A stretch of DNA of 64,000 bases. Origin: Myxocyprinus asiaticus (taxonomy: Eukaryota; Chordata; Actinopteri; Cypriniformes; Catostomidae). The stretch lies in assembly GCF_019703515.2 (NCBI RefSeq), contig NC_059372.1:20845931-20909930 (forward strand), read 5' to 3'. Both the position numbers and the translations under genes were made by a program. The notes below the pieces were generated by a model. The model had not been told where the DNA came from, did not search any database, and saw only the letters and a program-made list of their open reading frames with translations. Shown here piece after piece: positions 23,901 through 33,654 of the stretch (positions are counted from its first letter, which is position 1; every line of letters begins with the position of its first letter).

Positions 23901-26299
23901 GCAGTGGCCGTTCCCCTGCCAGCACCCACGGCCACTGAGGCCATTTCCCTGTTGCTGCCAGTGCTCAAGTCCACGGAGGCCGTTCCCCTGCTGCTGCCAG
24001 CGCCCACGGCCACTGAGGCCATTCCCCTGTCCCTGCCAGCGCCCACGGCCATGAAGGCTGTTTCCCTGCCGCTACCAGCACTCACGGCCACTGAGGTCCT
24101 TTCCCTGTCTGATTTCGCTCCCGTCCTGGAGCCGTCTGTCCTAGCTCCCATCCTGGAGCTGTCTGTCCTCGCTCCCGTCCTGGAGCCATCTGTCCTCACT
24201 CCCATCCTGGAACCATCTGTCCTCGCTCCCATCCTAGAACCGTCTGTCCTCACTCCTGTCTTGGAGCCACATGTCCTTGCTCTCGTCATAGAGACACCTG
24301 ATCCAGCTCATTCCCTTAAGCTATCTCCTGGGTCAATCACGCCTAGTCAAACTGACACACCTAGTCAAGTTGCTATGTCAAGTCAAGTCACCACATCAAG
24401 TCGCGCTGCTATACCTAGCCAAGCCTCCAAGCCAAGTCAAGCCGTCCAGCCTAGTCAAGCAGCCAAGTCAAATCAAACTGCCATGCCAAGTCAAGCTGTC
24501 AAACCAAGCCAAACCATCACGACAAATCAAGCCACCAAGCCAAGTTAAACCAACACATCAAGTCAAGTCGTGCTGTCAAGTCAAGTTGTCACTGTCATGC
24601 CAAGTCAAATAATTTCACCTATTCAAGCTGTCCCACCTAGTCAAGCTGCCATGCCAAGTCAAGCTGTCAAGCCAAGCCATCATGCCAGTCAATCTGACAC
24701 ACCTTGTCAAGTTGCAATGTCAAGTCAAGTCGCTATGCCTAATCAAGCAGTCACACCTAGCCAAGCCACCACACCAAGTCAAAACATTATGCCAAATCAA
24801 GCCACCATGCCATGTCAAACCAATACGTCAAGCCGTGCCGTGAAGTCAAGTCATCACTTCAAGTCAAGTTGTCACTAACACGCCAAGTCATCTTTCCTTT
24901 TTAAGCTGTCCCGCCTAGTCATGCTGTCACACTAAGTCAAACCGACACACCCAGTCAAGCTGACATGCTTAGCCAAGCCACTACATCTAGTCAAGCCACC
25001 TGGTCAAGTCATCTCGACTAGGTCAGCAGCCAAGCCAATTCCAGCTGCCAAACCCTGCCAAGCTGCTATACCCTGGTCCATCCTACTGGCATCATAGTGG
25101 TCTGACCCACCGGCTCCTCCCTGGTCCATCTTGCCGGTGCTATCCTGGTCTGTCCTGTCGGTGTCTCCCTGGTCCGTCCCGCCGACACTATCCTGGTCCA
25201 TCCCATTGGAGTCCATCCCGCCTGCGCTACCCTGGTCCTTCCTGTTGGCGCCATCCTGGTCCGTCCCGCTGGTTCTGCCCTGGACCTTACCTTATACCAT
25301 GTCTGTTTTGTTTGGACTCATGTTTTTCTTGTCTGGTCTGTGTTTATGTTGTGCTGTCCACCTGTTTCCCCCACCCTCCCTTCCGGTTGTCTAGTCTTTT
25401 GTCTAGTTTTGTTATGTCCTCATGATCCTGCCTCTTTGGTCTTATTTTATCCTTGTTTTAGCGCTGATTCGCGCTGCTCATGATAATTGGCAGCACCTGT
25501 ATCCAATCTTTCTTTCCTCTATCTATATATTCTCTCCTTTGTCTTGTCTTCCCTGCCATATCGTTTTGTTTTGTCTCCAGTCCGGTCGAGTTGTTCCTGT
25601 CTATTCCAATTTTCCCGTCGGTTTGTTTTCAGTTCTATTTTTGTCTTGTTATTATTATTTTCCCCGCTCGAGATAGTTTTTGTTTGTATTTGCTTTGTTT
25701 ATTCAGTTAAAACCCCTTCATTGCCATCTTACATCTTGGGTCATTCCTCAAATTCCGTGACCGTTCCGTGGAAGAAAAAAAAGTTATATGGGTTTGGAAC
25801 AACATGAGGAAGAGGAAATTAGTGAAAGTGAACCTCTCTCTAAGATTAACAGTTTTCCATTTGTACAGAACAGATCACTCTTTAAATGAGCATTAAAGTT
25901 CAATTGAGTGCAGTTTATGCTGGAAAAACTTAGTTTACTGTCACTTTGAGTGAGGGAAATCTCAAAGAAAATGCCTCTTACAAAAACCACTTACCACTAA
26001 CCACTTCCATCAGTCATTACAGTCCATTGAGTCATTACATCCGTGGCAATCAATATAAAACTCTACTATTTATTAACAAAAATGTCTTCTAAAGGCATCA
26101 AATTTCAAACAAACCTCAAAGCTGTTGGACATAGATCTGACAAGCCACCAGGTATGTTTCCAATATCAATGATTCAAAATGTCAGATATCTTCACCAAAG
26201 CATGCAAACTGAAAAAGCAATTCTCACCTGTGAGCCTAGGTAGAACAGCAGTGCCCATGCCATCATTTTGTATCTATCTCTCTGTATATTCTCCATCAT
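17694..26299 (-). CDS. ccn5: CCN-family secreted matricellular protein, CCN5-like, with CT domain (five exons)
   Basis: Joining exons 26299-26228, 22361-22145, 19753-19505, 18430-18210 and 17978-17694 gives a 347-residue frame without stops; every junction has AG/GT and matching phase (0, 1, 1, 0). Domain order is signal peptide, IGFBP-like, VWC, TSP1 and C-terminal cystine knot, one per exon, the standard CCN gene plan. Cysteine counts fit the family: 10 in VWC, 6 in TSP1, 10 in CT. VWC ([16 protein letters not shown]) and TSP1 (RVSNQN, CRLE) resemble CCN5 most closely. CCN proteins are secreted and modulate growth-factor and integrin signalling in the matrix. Mammalian CCN5 lacks the CT domain; this gene has a complete one. 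A CCN4/6-group assignment is the main alternative. Confidence 0.9.
18210..18430 (-). CDS. ccn5: ccn5-like exon 4: TSP1 domain
   Basis: Acceptor ggtaacag|CTTCGA at 18430, donor CCACAG|gtgagt at 18210. It encodes a thrombospondin type-1 module with [11 protein letters not shown] and six cysteines. The opening 20 or so residues ([18 protein letters not shown]) form the variable hinge between the two halves of the protein. Confidence 0.88.
18480..19204. other. Intron 3 of the ccn5-like gene, proximal part
   Basis: No coding or repeat feature is recognised between exon 4 and the MITE at 19204; AT-rich sequence only. Confidence 0.4.
19204..19471. mobile_element. Palindromic MITE in intron 3
   Basis: The ends aaaggtgaagtgtgtaattt (about 19204-19224) and aaattgcacacttcacctttt (to about 19471) are inverted repeats. 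A related single end is at 35228 (aaagtgtgtaatttttt). Non-coding, and close enough to exon 3 (33 bp from its end) to flank its splice donor. Confidence 0.65.
19505..19753 (-). CDS. ccn5: ccn5-like exon 3: VWC domain
   Basis: Acceptor gttttcag|GTCAGA at 19753 and donor AAATCG|gtactt at 19505. The module has ten cysteines, including TCVPLC, CPHPRRV and GKCCKEWVC, the chordin-like repeat that binds BMP/TGF-beta ligands in this family. The donor gtactt is weaker than consensus but keeps the frame with exon 4. Confidence 0.85.
19754..22144. other. Intron 2 of the ccn5-like gene
   Basis: Apart from the foldback element at 21274-21508, I see nothing in this intron that I can support as a gene, RNA or regulatory site. 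Confidence 0.4.
21274..21508. mobile_element. Foldback repeat (MITE-like) in intron 2
   Basis: Two arms pair: cacatgcaaacgagctttg near 21332 and caagctcgtttgcatttg near 21443, and further out tttgccgcacattcacc and the gccagtttgtc side. This resembles non-autonomous DNA transposons; no transposase is present and boundaries are approximate. Confidence 0.5.
22145..22361 (-). CDS. ccn5: ccn5-like exon 2: IGFBP-like domain
   Basis: Acceptor ctgtacag|GTGTGC at 22361, donor GTGTCA|gtgagt at 22145. It encodes the IGFBP module with [18 protein letters not shown], a variant of the GCGCCxxC signature with Gln for the central Gly, and the usual 12 cysteines after two extra ones (VCC) that probably belong to the signal peptide. 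Confidence 0.88.
22540..22730. repeat. Low-copy 'accagctggt' style repeat in intron 1
   Basis: Contains repeated ctggtt/accagc strings (ccattgctggtttccag, aaactggttttggctggtctccc, ggtaaccagc, aagctggttgccagctgac). This is a simple degenerate repeat familiar in fish genomes; no function is inferred. Confidence 0.4.
23107..23275. mobile_element. Half of a palindromic MITE in intron 1
   Basis: Begins aaaggtatagttcacccaaatgaaaattctgtcatcattttctcac, the standard end of the abundant MITE. The second arm is missing; sequence passes into the LTR-like composite. Confidence 0.6.
23582..23797 (+). pseudogene. Short retroelement-like frame of unknown function
   Basis: A 72-residue frame ([20 protein letters not shown] near its start, then [19 protein letters not shown]) just after the left LTR-like segment. 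It reads like a real domain, probably part of a gag-type ORF continuing into the proline-rich repeats by a frameshift, with a TAG in the continuing frame near 23894. I do not recognise a family. Confidence 0.4.
23895..24890 (+). repeat. Tandem coding repeats (36-bp, 27-bp and 15/30-bp units)
   Basis: Within one 214-residue frame (23904-24548) three repeat types follow each other: a 12-residue unit resembling [12 protein letters not shown] (about 23910-24100), a 9-residue unit APVLEPSVL (about seven copies, 24115-24300), and a PSQA(V/A)KPSQ unit (24335 on) that continues out of frame to about 24890. Expansion has kept a reading frame through most of it, which suggests a once-coding low-complexity protein tail. 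Confidence 0.6.
25075..25290. repeat. Degenerate tandem repeat, about 24-bp unit
   Basis: Repeats of a ccctggtccatcccgcyggygc type string, about nine copies, with substitutions. It belongs to the same composite element. Confidence 0.5.
26228..26299 (-). CDS. ccn5: ccn5-like exon 1: start and signal peptide
   Basis: ATG at 26299 (a second directly after it) opens [19 protein letters not shown], a basic n-region followed by a hydrophobic core; two further in-frame ATGs at 26266 and 26263 could also serve. The exon ends CTCACAG|gtgaga at 26228 in phase 0. Secretion signal continues a few residues into exon 2 (VCC). Confidence 0.8.
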
Positions 26300-26378
26300 G
26301 CTCTGCAAAGTGTTCCACCACAATGTGATTTTCTAGTTGTGTTACTGTTTGCTCACTGCCTGGCTCTGTGCACATGCA

Positions 26379-26386
26379 CTTTTATA
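26379..26386 (-). promoter_or_regulatory. TATA box of the ccn5-like gene
   Basis: On the minus strand the sequence reads TATAAAAG (plus-strand cttttata), 80 bp upstream of the first ATG at 26299. That spacing would place the transcription start near 26350 and leave a short 5' UTR, supporting exon 1 as the first exon. Confidence 0.6.
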
Positions 26387-27554
26387 AAGTCCCCCCTCTG
26401 ATGTCATAGCCTGTCTGCAGGGTAAACAGTGGCTGGACCCAGATCAGAAATGTTTCAAATTCCACATCTCTGTTGCCCATTTCCACAACCAGGAATTATT
26501 TCCCTCCTCTGCTCTGGCATGCAGAGGTTAACCATTAAAACATGGACTTTTGAATGAGAAGAAGACATAATAGACTTGTTATTGACCATTTCCAAGTTTT
26601 CTATGTCCAAAAAAGTACTAATGAGATGGCTTTGTTTGGATAACTGTGAACGTTTTTAAAAGGATTCGTTCACCTAAAAAATTAACATTTTGGTATCATT
26701 TACTCACCTTCATGTCATGCAAAACCCATAGGACTTTCTTTCTTCCATGGAACACAAAAGAAGAAATTTTGAATAATGTATTGATTGCTTTTTTCCATGC
26801 AATTACAATTTACAGGGACTTGAACTTTCAAACTTCAAAACAGACTTAAAAGTGCTACAAAAGTATCATAAAAGTGGTCCATTTGACTAATGCTCTATAT
26901 TCAAGTCTTCCGAAGCCTTCTGAAAGATTAGTTTACGAATCAGACTGATCTGATCACTCACATTAGTTCTTGTGTTAAAGGAATAGTTCACCCAAAAATG
27001 AAAATTCTCTCATCATTTATTCACCCTGATGCCATCCCAGATGTGTATGACATTCTAGAAGAATATTTCAGTTCTGTAGGTCTTCACAATGCAAGTGAAT
27101 GGTGACCAAAATTTTCAAGCTCCAAAATGCACACAAAGGCAGCATAAAAGTAATCAAAAAGACTCCAGTGTTTAAATCTATATCTTAAGAAGTGATAAGA
27201 TAAGTGTGGGTGAGAAACAGATCAATATTTCAGTCAGTTTTTACCATACATTTTCCTCCCTGCCCTGTAGGGGGCGATATGCATGGAAAATAATGTAAAT
27301 CACCAAAAACAAAAGAAGAATGTGAAAGTGAAGATTTATAGTAAAAAAAAAAAAAAATAACATAAATATTGATCTGTTCCTCACACACACTTATCATATC
27401 ACTTCTGAAGACATGGATTTAACCACTGTAGTCATATGGATTACTTTTATGTGGCCTTTATGTCCTTTTGGCGCTTCAAACTTTTGGTACCCATTCACCT
27501 GCACTGTGAAGCCCTACAGACCTGAGATATTCTCCTAAAAATATTCTTAAAATT

Positions 27555-27556
<2 letters not shown>

Positions 27557-27613
<57 letters not shown>
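27557..27613. repeat. (AT)n microsatellite
   Basis: Uninterrupted tat/ata alternation of about 55 bp; a shorter tract resumes at 29085-29107 on the other side of the Tc1 element. A TA-rich run is an ideal target because Tc1 elements insert at TA. Confidence 0.9.
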
Positions 27614-27616
<3 letters not shown>

Positions 27617-29084
27617 TGTATCCGGAAAGTATTCATAGCGCTTCACTTTTTCCACATTTTGTTATGTTACAGCCTTATTCCAAAATGGATTAAATTCATT
27701 ATTTTCCTCAAAATTCTACAAACAATACTCCATAATGACAACGTGAAAGAAGTTTGTTTGAAATCTTTGCAAATTTATTAAAAATAAAAAACGAAAAAAA
27801 AAAATCACATGTACATAAGTATTCACAGCCTTTGCCATGACACTCTAAATTGAGCTCAGGTGCATCCTGTTTCCACTGATCATCCTTGAGATGTTTCTAC
27901 AACTTGATTGGAGTCCACCTGTGGTAAATTCAGTTGATTGGACATGATTTGGAAAGGCACACACCTGTCTATATAAGGTTCCACAGTTAACAGTGCATGT
28001 CAGAGCACAAACCAATCCATGAAGTCCAAGGAATTGTCTGTAGACCTCTGAGACAGGATTGTATCAAGGCACAGATCTGGGGAAGGGTACAGAAAAATGT
28101 CTGCAGCATTGAAGGTCCCAAGAACCCGATGGTCACTCTGACAGAGCTCCAGCATTTCTCTGTGGAGAGAGGAGAACCTTCCAGAAGAACAACCATCTCT
28201 GCAGCACTCCACCAATCAGGCCTGTATGGTAGAGTGGCCAGACGTAAGCCACTCCTCAGTAAAAGGCACATGACGGCCTGCCTGGAGTTTGCCAAAAGGC
28301 ACCTGAAGGACTCTCAGACCATGAGAAACAAAGATTGAATGGCAAGCGTCATGTCTGGGGGAAACCAGGCACCGCTCATCACCTGGCCAATACCATCCCT
28401 ACAGTGAAGCATGGTGGTGGCAGCATCATGCTGTGGGGATGTTTTTCAGTGGCAGGAACTGGGAGACTAGTCAGGATCAAGAGAAAGATGAATGCAGCAA
28501 TGTACAGAGACATCCTTGATGAAAACCTGCTCCAGAGCGCTCTGGACCTCAGACTGGGGCGAAGGTTCATCTTCCAACAGGACAACGACCCTAAGCACAC
28601 AGCCAAGAAAACAAAGGAGTGGCTACGGGACAACTCTGTGAATGTCCTTGAGTGGCCCAGCCAGAGCCTAGACTTGAACCCGATTGAACATCTCTGGAGA
28701 GATCTGAAAATGGCTGTGCACCGACGCTCCCCATCCAACCTGATGGAGCTTGAGAGGTCCTGCAAAGAAGAATGGGAGAAACTGACCAAAAATATGTGTG
28801 CCAAGCTTGTAGCATCATACGCAAAAAGACTTGAGGCTGTAATTGTTGCCAAAGGTGCTTCAACAAAGTATTGAGCAAAGACTGTGAATACTTATGTACA
28901 TGTGATTTTTTTTTTTTTTTCAAATTTGCAAAGATTTCAAACAAACTTCTTTCATGTTGTCATTATGGGGTATTGTTTGTAGAATTTTGAGGAAAATAAT
29001 GAATTTAATTCATTTTGGAATAAGGCTGTAACATAACAAAATGTGGAAAAAGTGAAGCGCTGTGAATACTTTCCGGATGCACTG
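27614..29084 (+). mobile_element. Tc1-like transposon, defective (third level of the nest)
   Basis: Ends cagtgtatccggaaagtattca (27614) and the inverse gaatactttccggatgcactg (to 29084) sit between TA dinucleotides. The terminal inverted repeats are about 200 bp long, typical of fish Tc1 families. The 1,471-bp element holds a transposase relic (28015-28874). It lies inside an (AT)n tract within the inner MITE. Confidence 0.88.
28021..28874 (+). pseudogene. Tc1 transposase relic, missing first catalytic Asp
   Basis: Two frames remain. The first (to 28338) includes the DNA-binding end (VTLTELQHFSVERGEPSRR) and stops just after KDSQTMRNK. The second (28335-28874) is the catalytic half with [13 protein letters not shown] (second Asp) and DLNPIEHLW (Glu), spaced 34 residues apart as in DD34E enzymes. 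The segment between them, which in this family carries the WSDE motif with the first Asp, has been deleted. A further gap in the N-terminal region (kvp... to ...knp) and an in-frame stop early on also disable it. Confidence 0.85.
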
Positions 29085-29115
<31 letters not shown>

Positions 29116-29385
29116 TCTTCTAGAATTGTCATTTTTTGCGTGAACTATCCTTTTAACAGCACACTGGAAGGGAAGATTATCAGTGAATAATGGCTTACAT
29201 TTTGGTCTGTTTCTTACACAAAAATATTGTGTGGTTTCAGAAGACTTGGAATATAGCACATGAGTTGTATGGACCACTTCTATGATACTTTATTAGTTTT
29301 GCATTCTTTTTAAATCTTAAACAACATGAGGGTCAAATAACAATGACCAAAGTTTCATTTTTGGGTAAACTATCCCATTAATGAA

Positions 29386-30580
29386 AGTTATAGTTTATTG
29401 AATCACTCAAACAATGTATTTTAATAAAATATAGGCCTACTTACAATGATATAAATTGCAAGAACCTTTTAAATACATAGTGAATATGCATTAAAAGTGA
29501 GATTTGCACTTCTATATAAACTGTGGATAGCATGTAAAAAGACTGAGTCATTTTAGTCTTTAAGTTATTTTTCGTGCCATGTGCTCAAACAAAACAATCC
29601 TATTGAAATCCAGGATGACCCACAGGGAGTGACAGTTTTAAAACAGATATAGACCGGAAAATTTCCTCTTACAAATATCACAGCTCTTGATAATTCAGCT
29701 GGAACACATGTAGCCTGCCAAAAATAGCAAACGTGAAGTGGTTATTAGTTTTGTCTAAAAATCCTGTCCTTCCACCGTTGTATTTATTTTGACATCCTTT
29801 CCAAAATGTTTGGAATGTACAATATTAGCGTAGGGAAAGTTTTGGGAAAGTGGTGGTTGTCTCTTTATGCAAAACACAATAATCTTATTCAGAGTGAAGA
29901 ATGCTTTGTTATTCTGTCATTTTATGCAATGAATAGATGGTTTTTGTGATTCAGTGTGTATTCTAACACATAAAAAGTGCACAGCAAAGTATTCTACAGT
30001 ATATATTATCATCTTATAAATGTTCTTAAAAACACATTAATCAATGTCCTGTGGAAACATGTTATGGAACAGAGTCTGAAATTAGGGGGTCAGGAATGTG
30101 TAAATTTGTTCTGGGAGAATGATCCACAAAAACATTAAATGTTTAGAGATTAACTGAGCAAGACAAGCAGATGTAGAATGAAAGTTCCCTCTTTCCTTTT
30201 AAAAATTCAACCAAAGTTGCTGTTAGAATGTTGTAGATTTCCAACTCTCATGGAAAGGTTTTTAATAAGGTAAAGCACAGACATTTAGATGTTTCATACT
30301 CTTGAAGGCTGAATACCTGCCAGCTGACTTAAATTAAAAGAAAAACAGGATACTGGAATAGCAGTCTCTGATTCATATGAATGTTACCATAAGTAAACAA
30401 CCTGTGGGTTGCAGTGCTTCCATTTAATACCTGTTTTGGTACAACACTAGTGTCCCAGACACTTTCAGACCACTTTCCGACCAATTCAGTCAAACAGCAA
30501 TTTTAGCAGGACTATAGCATGAATCAACCTTAGCAGGAAACTTCACAGAATATGGTGGAATTGGTTTCATTAAAGGCATA
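29386..30580. other. No feature recognised
   Basis: AT-rich, no coding frame with recognisable content, no inverted or tandem repeats noticed. Confidence 0.4.
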
Positions 30581-31135
30581 CTCTCACTGAGAACTGTATT
30601 AGGTACACCTTTACACCTACATATTCATGCGATTATCTAATCAGCCAATTGTGTGGCAACAGTGCAATGCATAAAAGCAGGCAGATACAGGTCAGGAGCT
30701 TCAGTTAATGTTCATATCAACCATCAGAATGTGGAAAAAAATGTGATCTCAGTGATTTCAACTGTGGCATGATTGTTGGTGCCAGATGGGCTGGTTTGAG
30801 TATTTCTGTAACTGCTGATCTCCTGGGATTTTCACACACAACAGTCTCTAGAATTTACTCAGAATGGTGCCAAAAACAAAAAACATCCAGTGAGTGGCAG
30901 TTCTGTGGACAGATACATCTTGTTGATGAGAGAGGTCAGTGGAGAATGGCCAGACTGGTTCGAGCTGAAAGAAAGGCTACAGTAACTCAGATAACCTGTA
31001 CAATTGTAGTGAGCAGAATAGCATTTCAGAAAGCACAGCATGTCGAACTGTGTAGTAGATGGTCTACAACAGCAGAAGACCATGTCGAGCACTTTATTAG
31101 GACCATAGTGTTCCTAATAAAGTGCTCAGTGAGTG
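30581..31135 (+). mobile_element. Deleted Tc1-like transposon
   Basis: Left end ctctcactgagaactgtattaggtacacc and right end gtgttcctaataaagtgctcagtgagtg are imperfect inverted repeats between TA dinucleotides (30579-30580 and 31136-31137). Only 555 bp remain, so most of the transposase is lost. Just inside the right end the TIR sequence is present twice in opposite directions (gcactttattaggaccatagtgttcctaataaagtgc), a local palindrome left by the deletion. Confidence 0.75.
30769..31068 (+). pseudogene. Tc1-like transposase N-terminal helix-turn-helix remnant
   Basis: The frame reads MIVGARWAGLSISVTADLLG and FSHTTVSRIYSEW, a paired-type DNA-binding helix-turn-helix, then RKATVTQIT, the start of the second such domain. 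The catalytic DDE region is absent. Confidence 0.65.
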
Positions 31136-31137
31136 TA

Positions 31138-32989
31138 TGATGTGCTCTGTAAATGAAAGAAGTTTTCATTATTAAAGTTTTGGTGTTAGAATTAGGCAGT
31201 CCTTTTGTTTACTTCTTCACTCATTTACTTTGATCCTTAGGGTTTCATCCAGTTTCCTCCCTTCCTGTTAGATCACCAGTTACCACACACCCTGCAATAA
31301 AGAGAAATTACTTGATAAATCGACATGCTTGACCAGACAAACTGAACATAATTCAAACATTTCTTAGGCTTTGGCAGACACTGCCTTAGCAATGCCTGTG
31401 ATTGCCTTTGAGGTTTGAAGAATTTGGCCACATATCCAACATCAGTGCGTCATACTTACAATAATAAATTGGTAAAATGGAAACAGATTTTTATCTTTGT
31501 ATCACTTCTATGATAATTATTACATTTTAGAACATATGAATCCAGAATCTAACCTGATAATGTCATTTTAGCCAAGAGCGTAACTTAAATTAATAGTTCA
31601 GCTGAAAATGAAAATGATCATTTAGTCACTGTCATGATGTTTCAAACCTAAATGACTTTGTTTCTTCCATGGAATGCAAAAAAATATATTTGGCAGAATG
31701 TTTAACTTAGTCACCATTAATTTCCATTGTGTCTTTTTCTGTATAATGAAAGTGAATGGTGACTGACGAGGTCAATCTCTATTATTCTGCTTAACACCTC
31801 TTTTTGTTCCACTGGAAGAAGGAAAGTCAAACATGTTTGGATCTTCATACTTGCAATTTATATTTATGGTAGTTTATTTTGATGCAACTCTTTGCTTAAT
31901 AATCAGTGTGTTATCTGAACAAAGTAATTAGTTACTGTAATCTAATTACATTTTGAGTTAAAAAAGTAGTGTTACACATTACATTTTAAATTCTTGTAAT
32001 CAGATTGCAGTTACTGACTTTCAGTTAAGTGTATTACTTTAAAGTACTTTACTTGGATTACACATATTTCTAAAATAATAGATTATAAGAAACCACCTAA
32101 TGAGTCGTTGTAAAGGAGAAATGAGTGTTTGACTTGCATGTGAAAATTAACGAGGAAATATAGACATCATTTTGAATTTAAGCAGAAAAACAAAACCTTT
32201 TATGTGAAAAGTGGTTTAGAAAGTAATTTAAAAGTAATTAGTAATGTGAATACTTTCCAATGACGTAATCAGGAAATGAATCTGATTACAATTTTAGATT
32301 AGTAATTAGTAGTGGGTTACTTTCTTTGAGTAATTTACTGTACTCAGCACTGTTAATAATGTTATGTGTCAGGAGAACACGTCATAAAACATTTTTTTGT
32401 TCTCCGTCAAAAGCACTGCATGCAGCAGTTGAGCTTTTAGGTTGATTTATTTTTACATTCTATTGAACAGACCCTTTTCTAATTTTAATTACATCTGCAG
32501 CCCAGATGTGCCGTCTAAAAAGAAGAACCTGAACCTGACTAAAGTTTTTGAGTGGAGCAAATGATACTTACATTCCAAACATTCTAGATGTGATCTAACT
32601 TATGATGTGTGAAAATGCAAAAGTCAAAACAGCAAAGCCCCTCAGATTCTAATAAGGACACTGTCCTAAGCAAGGGTCAGCTAATGACGTTTGAGAAGAA
32701 GCGTATATGCTACCCACAGGAAAGCTGTCAGACAACACACCCACCTGCACTAACAGCTTTATGGGAAGAGCACAGTAACCTTTTAGAAGTGGATATTAAA
32801 ATGGTAGAACTATTTCTACTCAATCTGTGAAATTTTTCAATGTAAACTTTGGAAGAATGCAGCATTAAATAACCTCTGGGGAAATTTTGTGAGAAAAGTT
32901 TCAGGATAAGCAAAAGGTGTAGGTGAATTCAGTTTTAAGTGCATAATTTAACATTTCTCCTTTTGTGTCAAACAGGTTTGGAATGACAC
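31138..32989. other. Non-coding with MITE relics
   Basis: At 31590-31800 an eroded half of the abundant MITE is visible (taatagttcagctgaaaatgaaaatgatcatttagtcactg). At about 31915-32350 a foldback repeat shows aaagtaattagttactgtaatc on one side and gtaattagtagtgggttactttctttg on the other, a form common in fish genomes. Nothing coding is supported. Confidence 0.45.
31915..32350. mobile_element. MITE with 'aagtaattagttact' arms
   Basis: Inverted arms described by aaagtaattagttactg near 31921 and gtgggttactttctttg near 32314, with further pairing inside (aattacattttgagtt with gattacaattttagat). No transposase frame. Confidence 0.45.
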
Positions 32990-33265
32990 AAAGGTGAATA
33001 ATGGCGCATTCCATTCAGAAGTCATCATCCCTATGCCCTATTCCCTTCTGTGAGTGCTTTGGAGGACTGAAAGGTGTGGGGCTCAAAAATAATGTGTATT
33101 CGAAACTCACCTTTTAAGTAATTTTTATTGAAAATTCTGTTTGATGCGATCTTACAGCATGGCCATGATGATTGTTCTTCCTTCCAAGTGCCCTTTGGAG
33201 GCTGATTTATCCCGTTTGGAACGCAGGGTAAATTATGGTAATTTTTATTTTTGGGTGAAAAAATC
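32990..33265. repeat. Dispersed repeat, member 1
   Basis: Shares gcattccattcagaagt, catcatccctatgccctatt, gctttggaggactgaaaggtgtggggct and acagcatggccatgatgattgttctt with the segment at 46345-46605, in the same orientation, at roughly 75-80% similarity by eye. Origin unknown; a non-autonomous transposon is likely. Confidence 0.6.
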
Positions 33266-33654
33266 CTTTAAAGATGCACCAAATAACTTTTTGTGTTTGT
33301 GTCATCTTTGACTTACAGTGACACCTAGTAGCGTGGTTACAGCATCATTCAAAATCAATAGTTTTCAGTTTCAGATGCCATTGTAGAAATCCACAGTCAG
33401 CCATGATTAATCCATTAGTGAAAGTGTCCAATAATAGGGCAGTTACTGAGATTAAAGCAGTAGTGTTCAACTGGTCATGTGATCCAAACATGGCAGCCCC
33501 CATTAGGGGATGCTCTCCGTGTAGAATAAAACAGCTTTTATAAGGTTACTGATATGACTGAAATCTTCATCTCATGTGAGTGCTCATGATTTTATATATA
33601 TGTTTCAACATTACAATTCATTTCTTTAGCAGTAAAACATTTTTAATGAGGGAA

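Larger units (their letters stand above)
23290..25762 (+). mobile_element. LTR-like composite element in intron 1, repeat-rich interior
   Basis: Two direct segments frame it: tgatgatcctgcatctttggtctcg near 23293 and catgatcctgcctctttggtctta near 25420; and gcgctgattcgtgctgctcgtaat...ggcagcacctgtatccaat near 23455 versus gcgctgattcgcgctgctcatgataattggcagcacctgtatccaat near 25460. The left copy also has a TATA box, ctctataaaagg (about 23511). The right side continues to an LTR-like ending near 25762. Only about 100 bp is clearly shared, so the LTRs have diverged or rearranged. The interior has one readable frame (23582-23797) and long tandem coding repeats, but no RT, protease or integrase. Confidence 0.5.
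26976..29156. mobile_element. Inner palindromic MITE (second level of the nest)
   Basis: Left end taaaggaatagttcacccaaaaatg at 26976; right end attttttgcgtgaactatccttttaa to about 29156. Internal arms pair (gactccagtgtttaaatctatatctt near 27160 with acatggatttaaccactgtagtcat near 27410). The right arm is split from the left by an (AT)n tract and the Tc1 element. Confidence 0.7.
26652..29385. mobile_element. Outer palindromic MITE, interrupted (first level of a nest)
   Basis: Left arm: aaaaggattcgttcacctaaaa...tcatttactcaccttcatg from 26655. Right arm in inverse orientation: aacaacatgagggtcaaataac...catttttgggtaaactatccca to about 29382. The two arms are separated by a second MITE, showing insertion into this one. 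Non-coding. Confidence 0.65.

Noticed and set aside
28379..28852. 157-codon minus-strand frame inside the Tc1 element
   Set aside because: Exact antisense of the transposase catalytic half, which has clear motifs on the plus strand.
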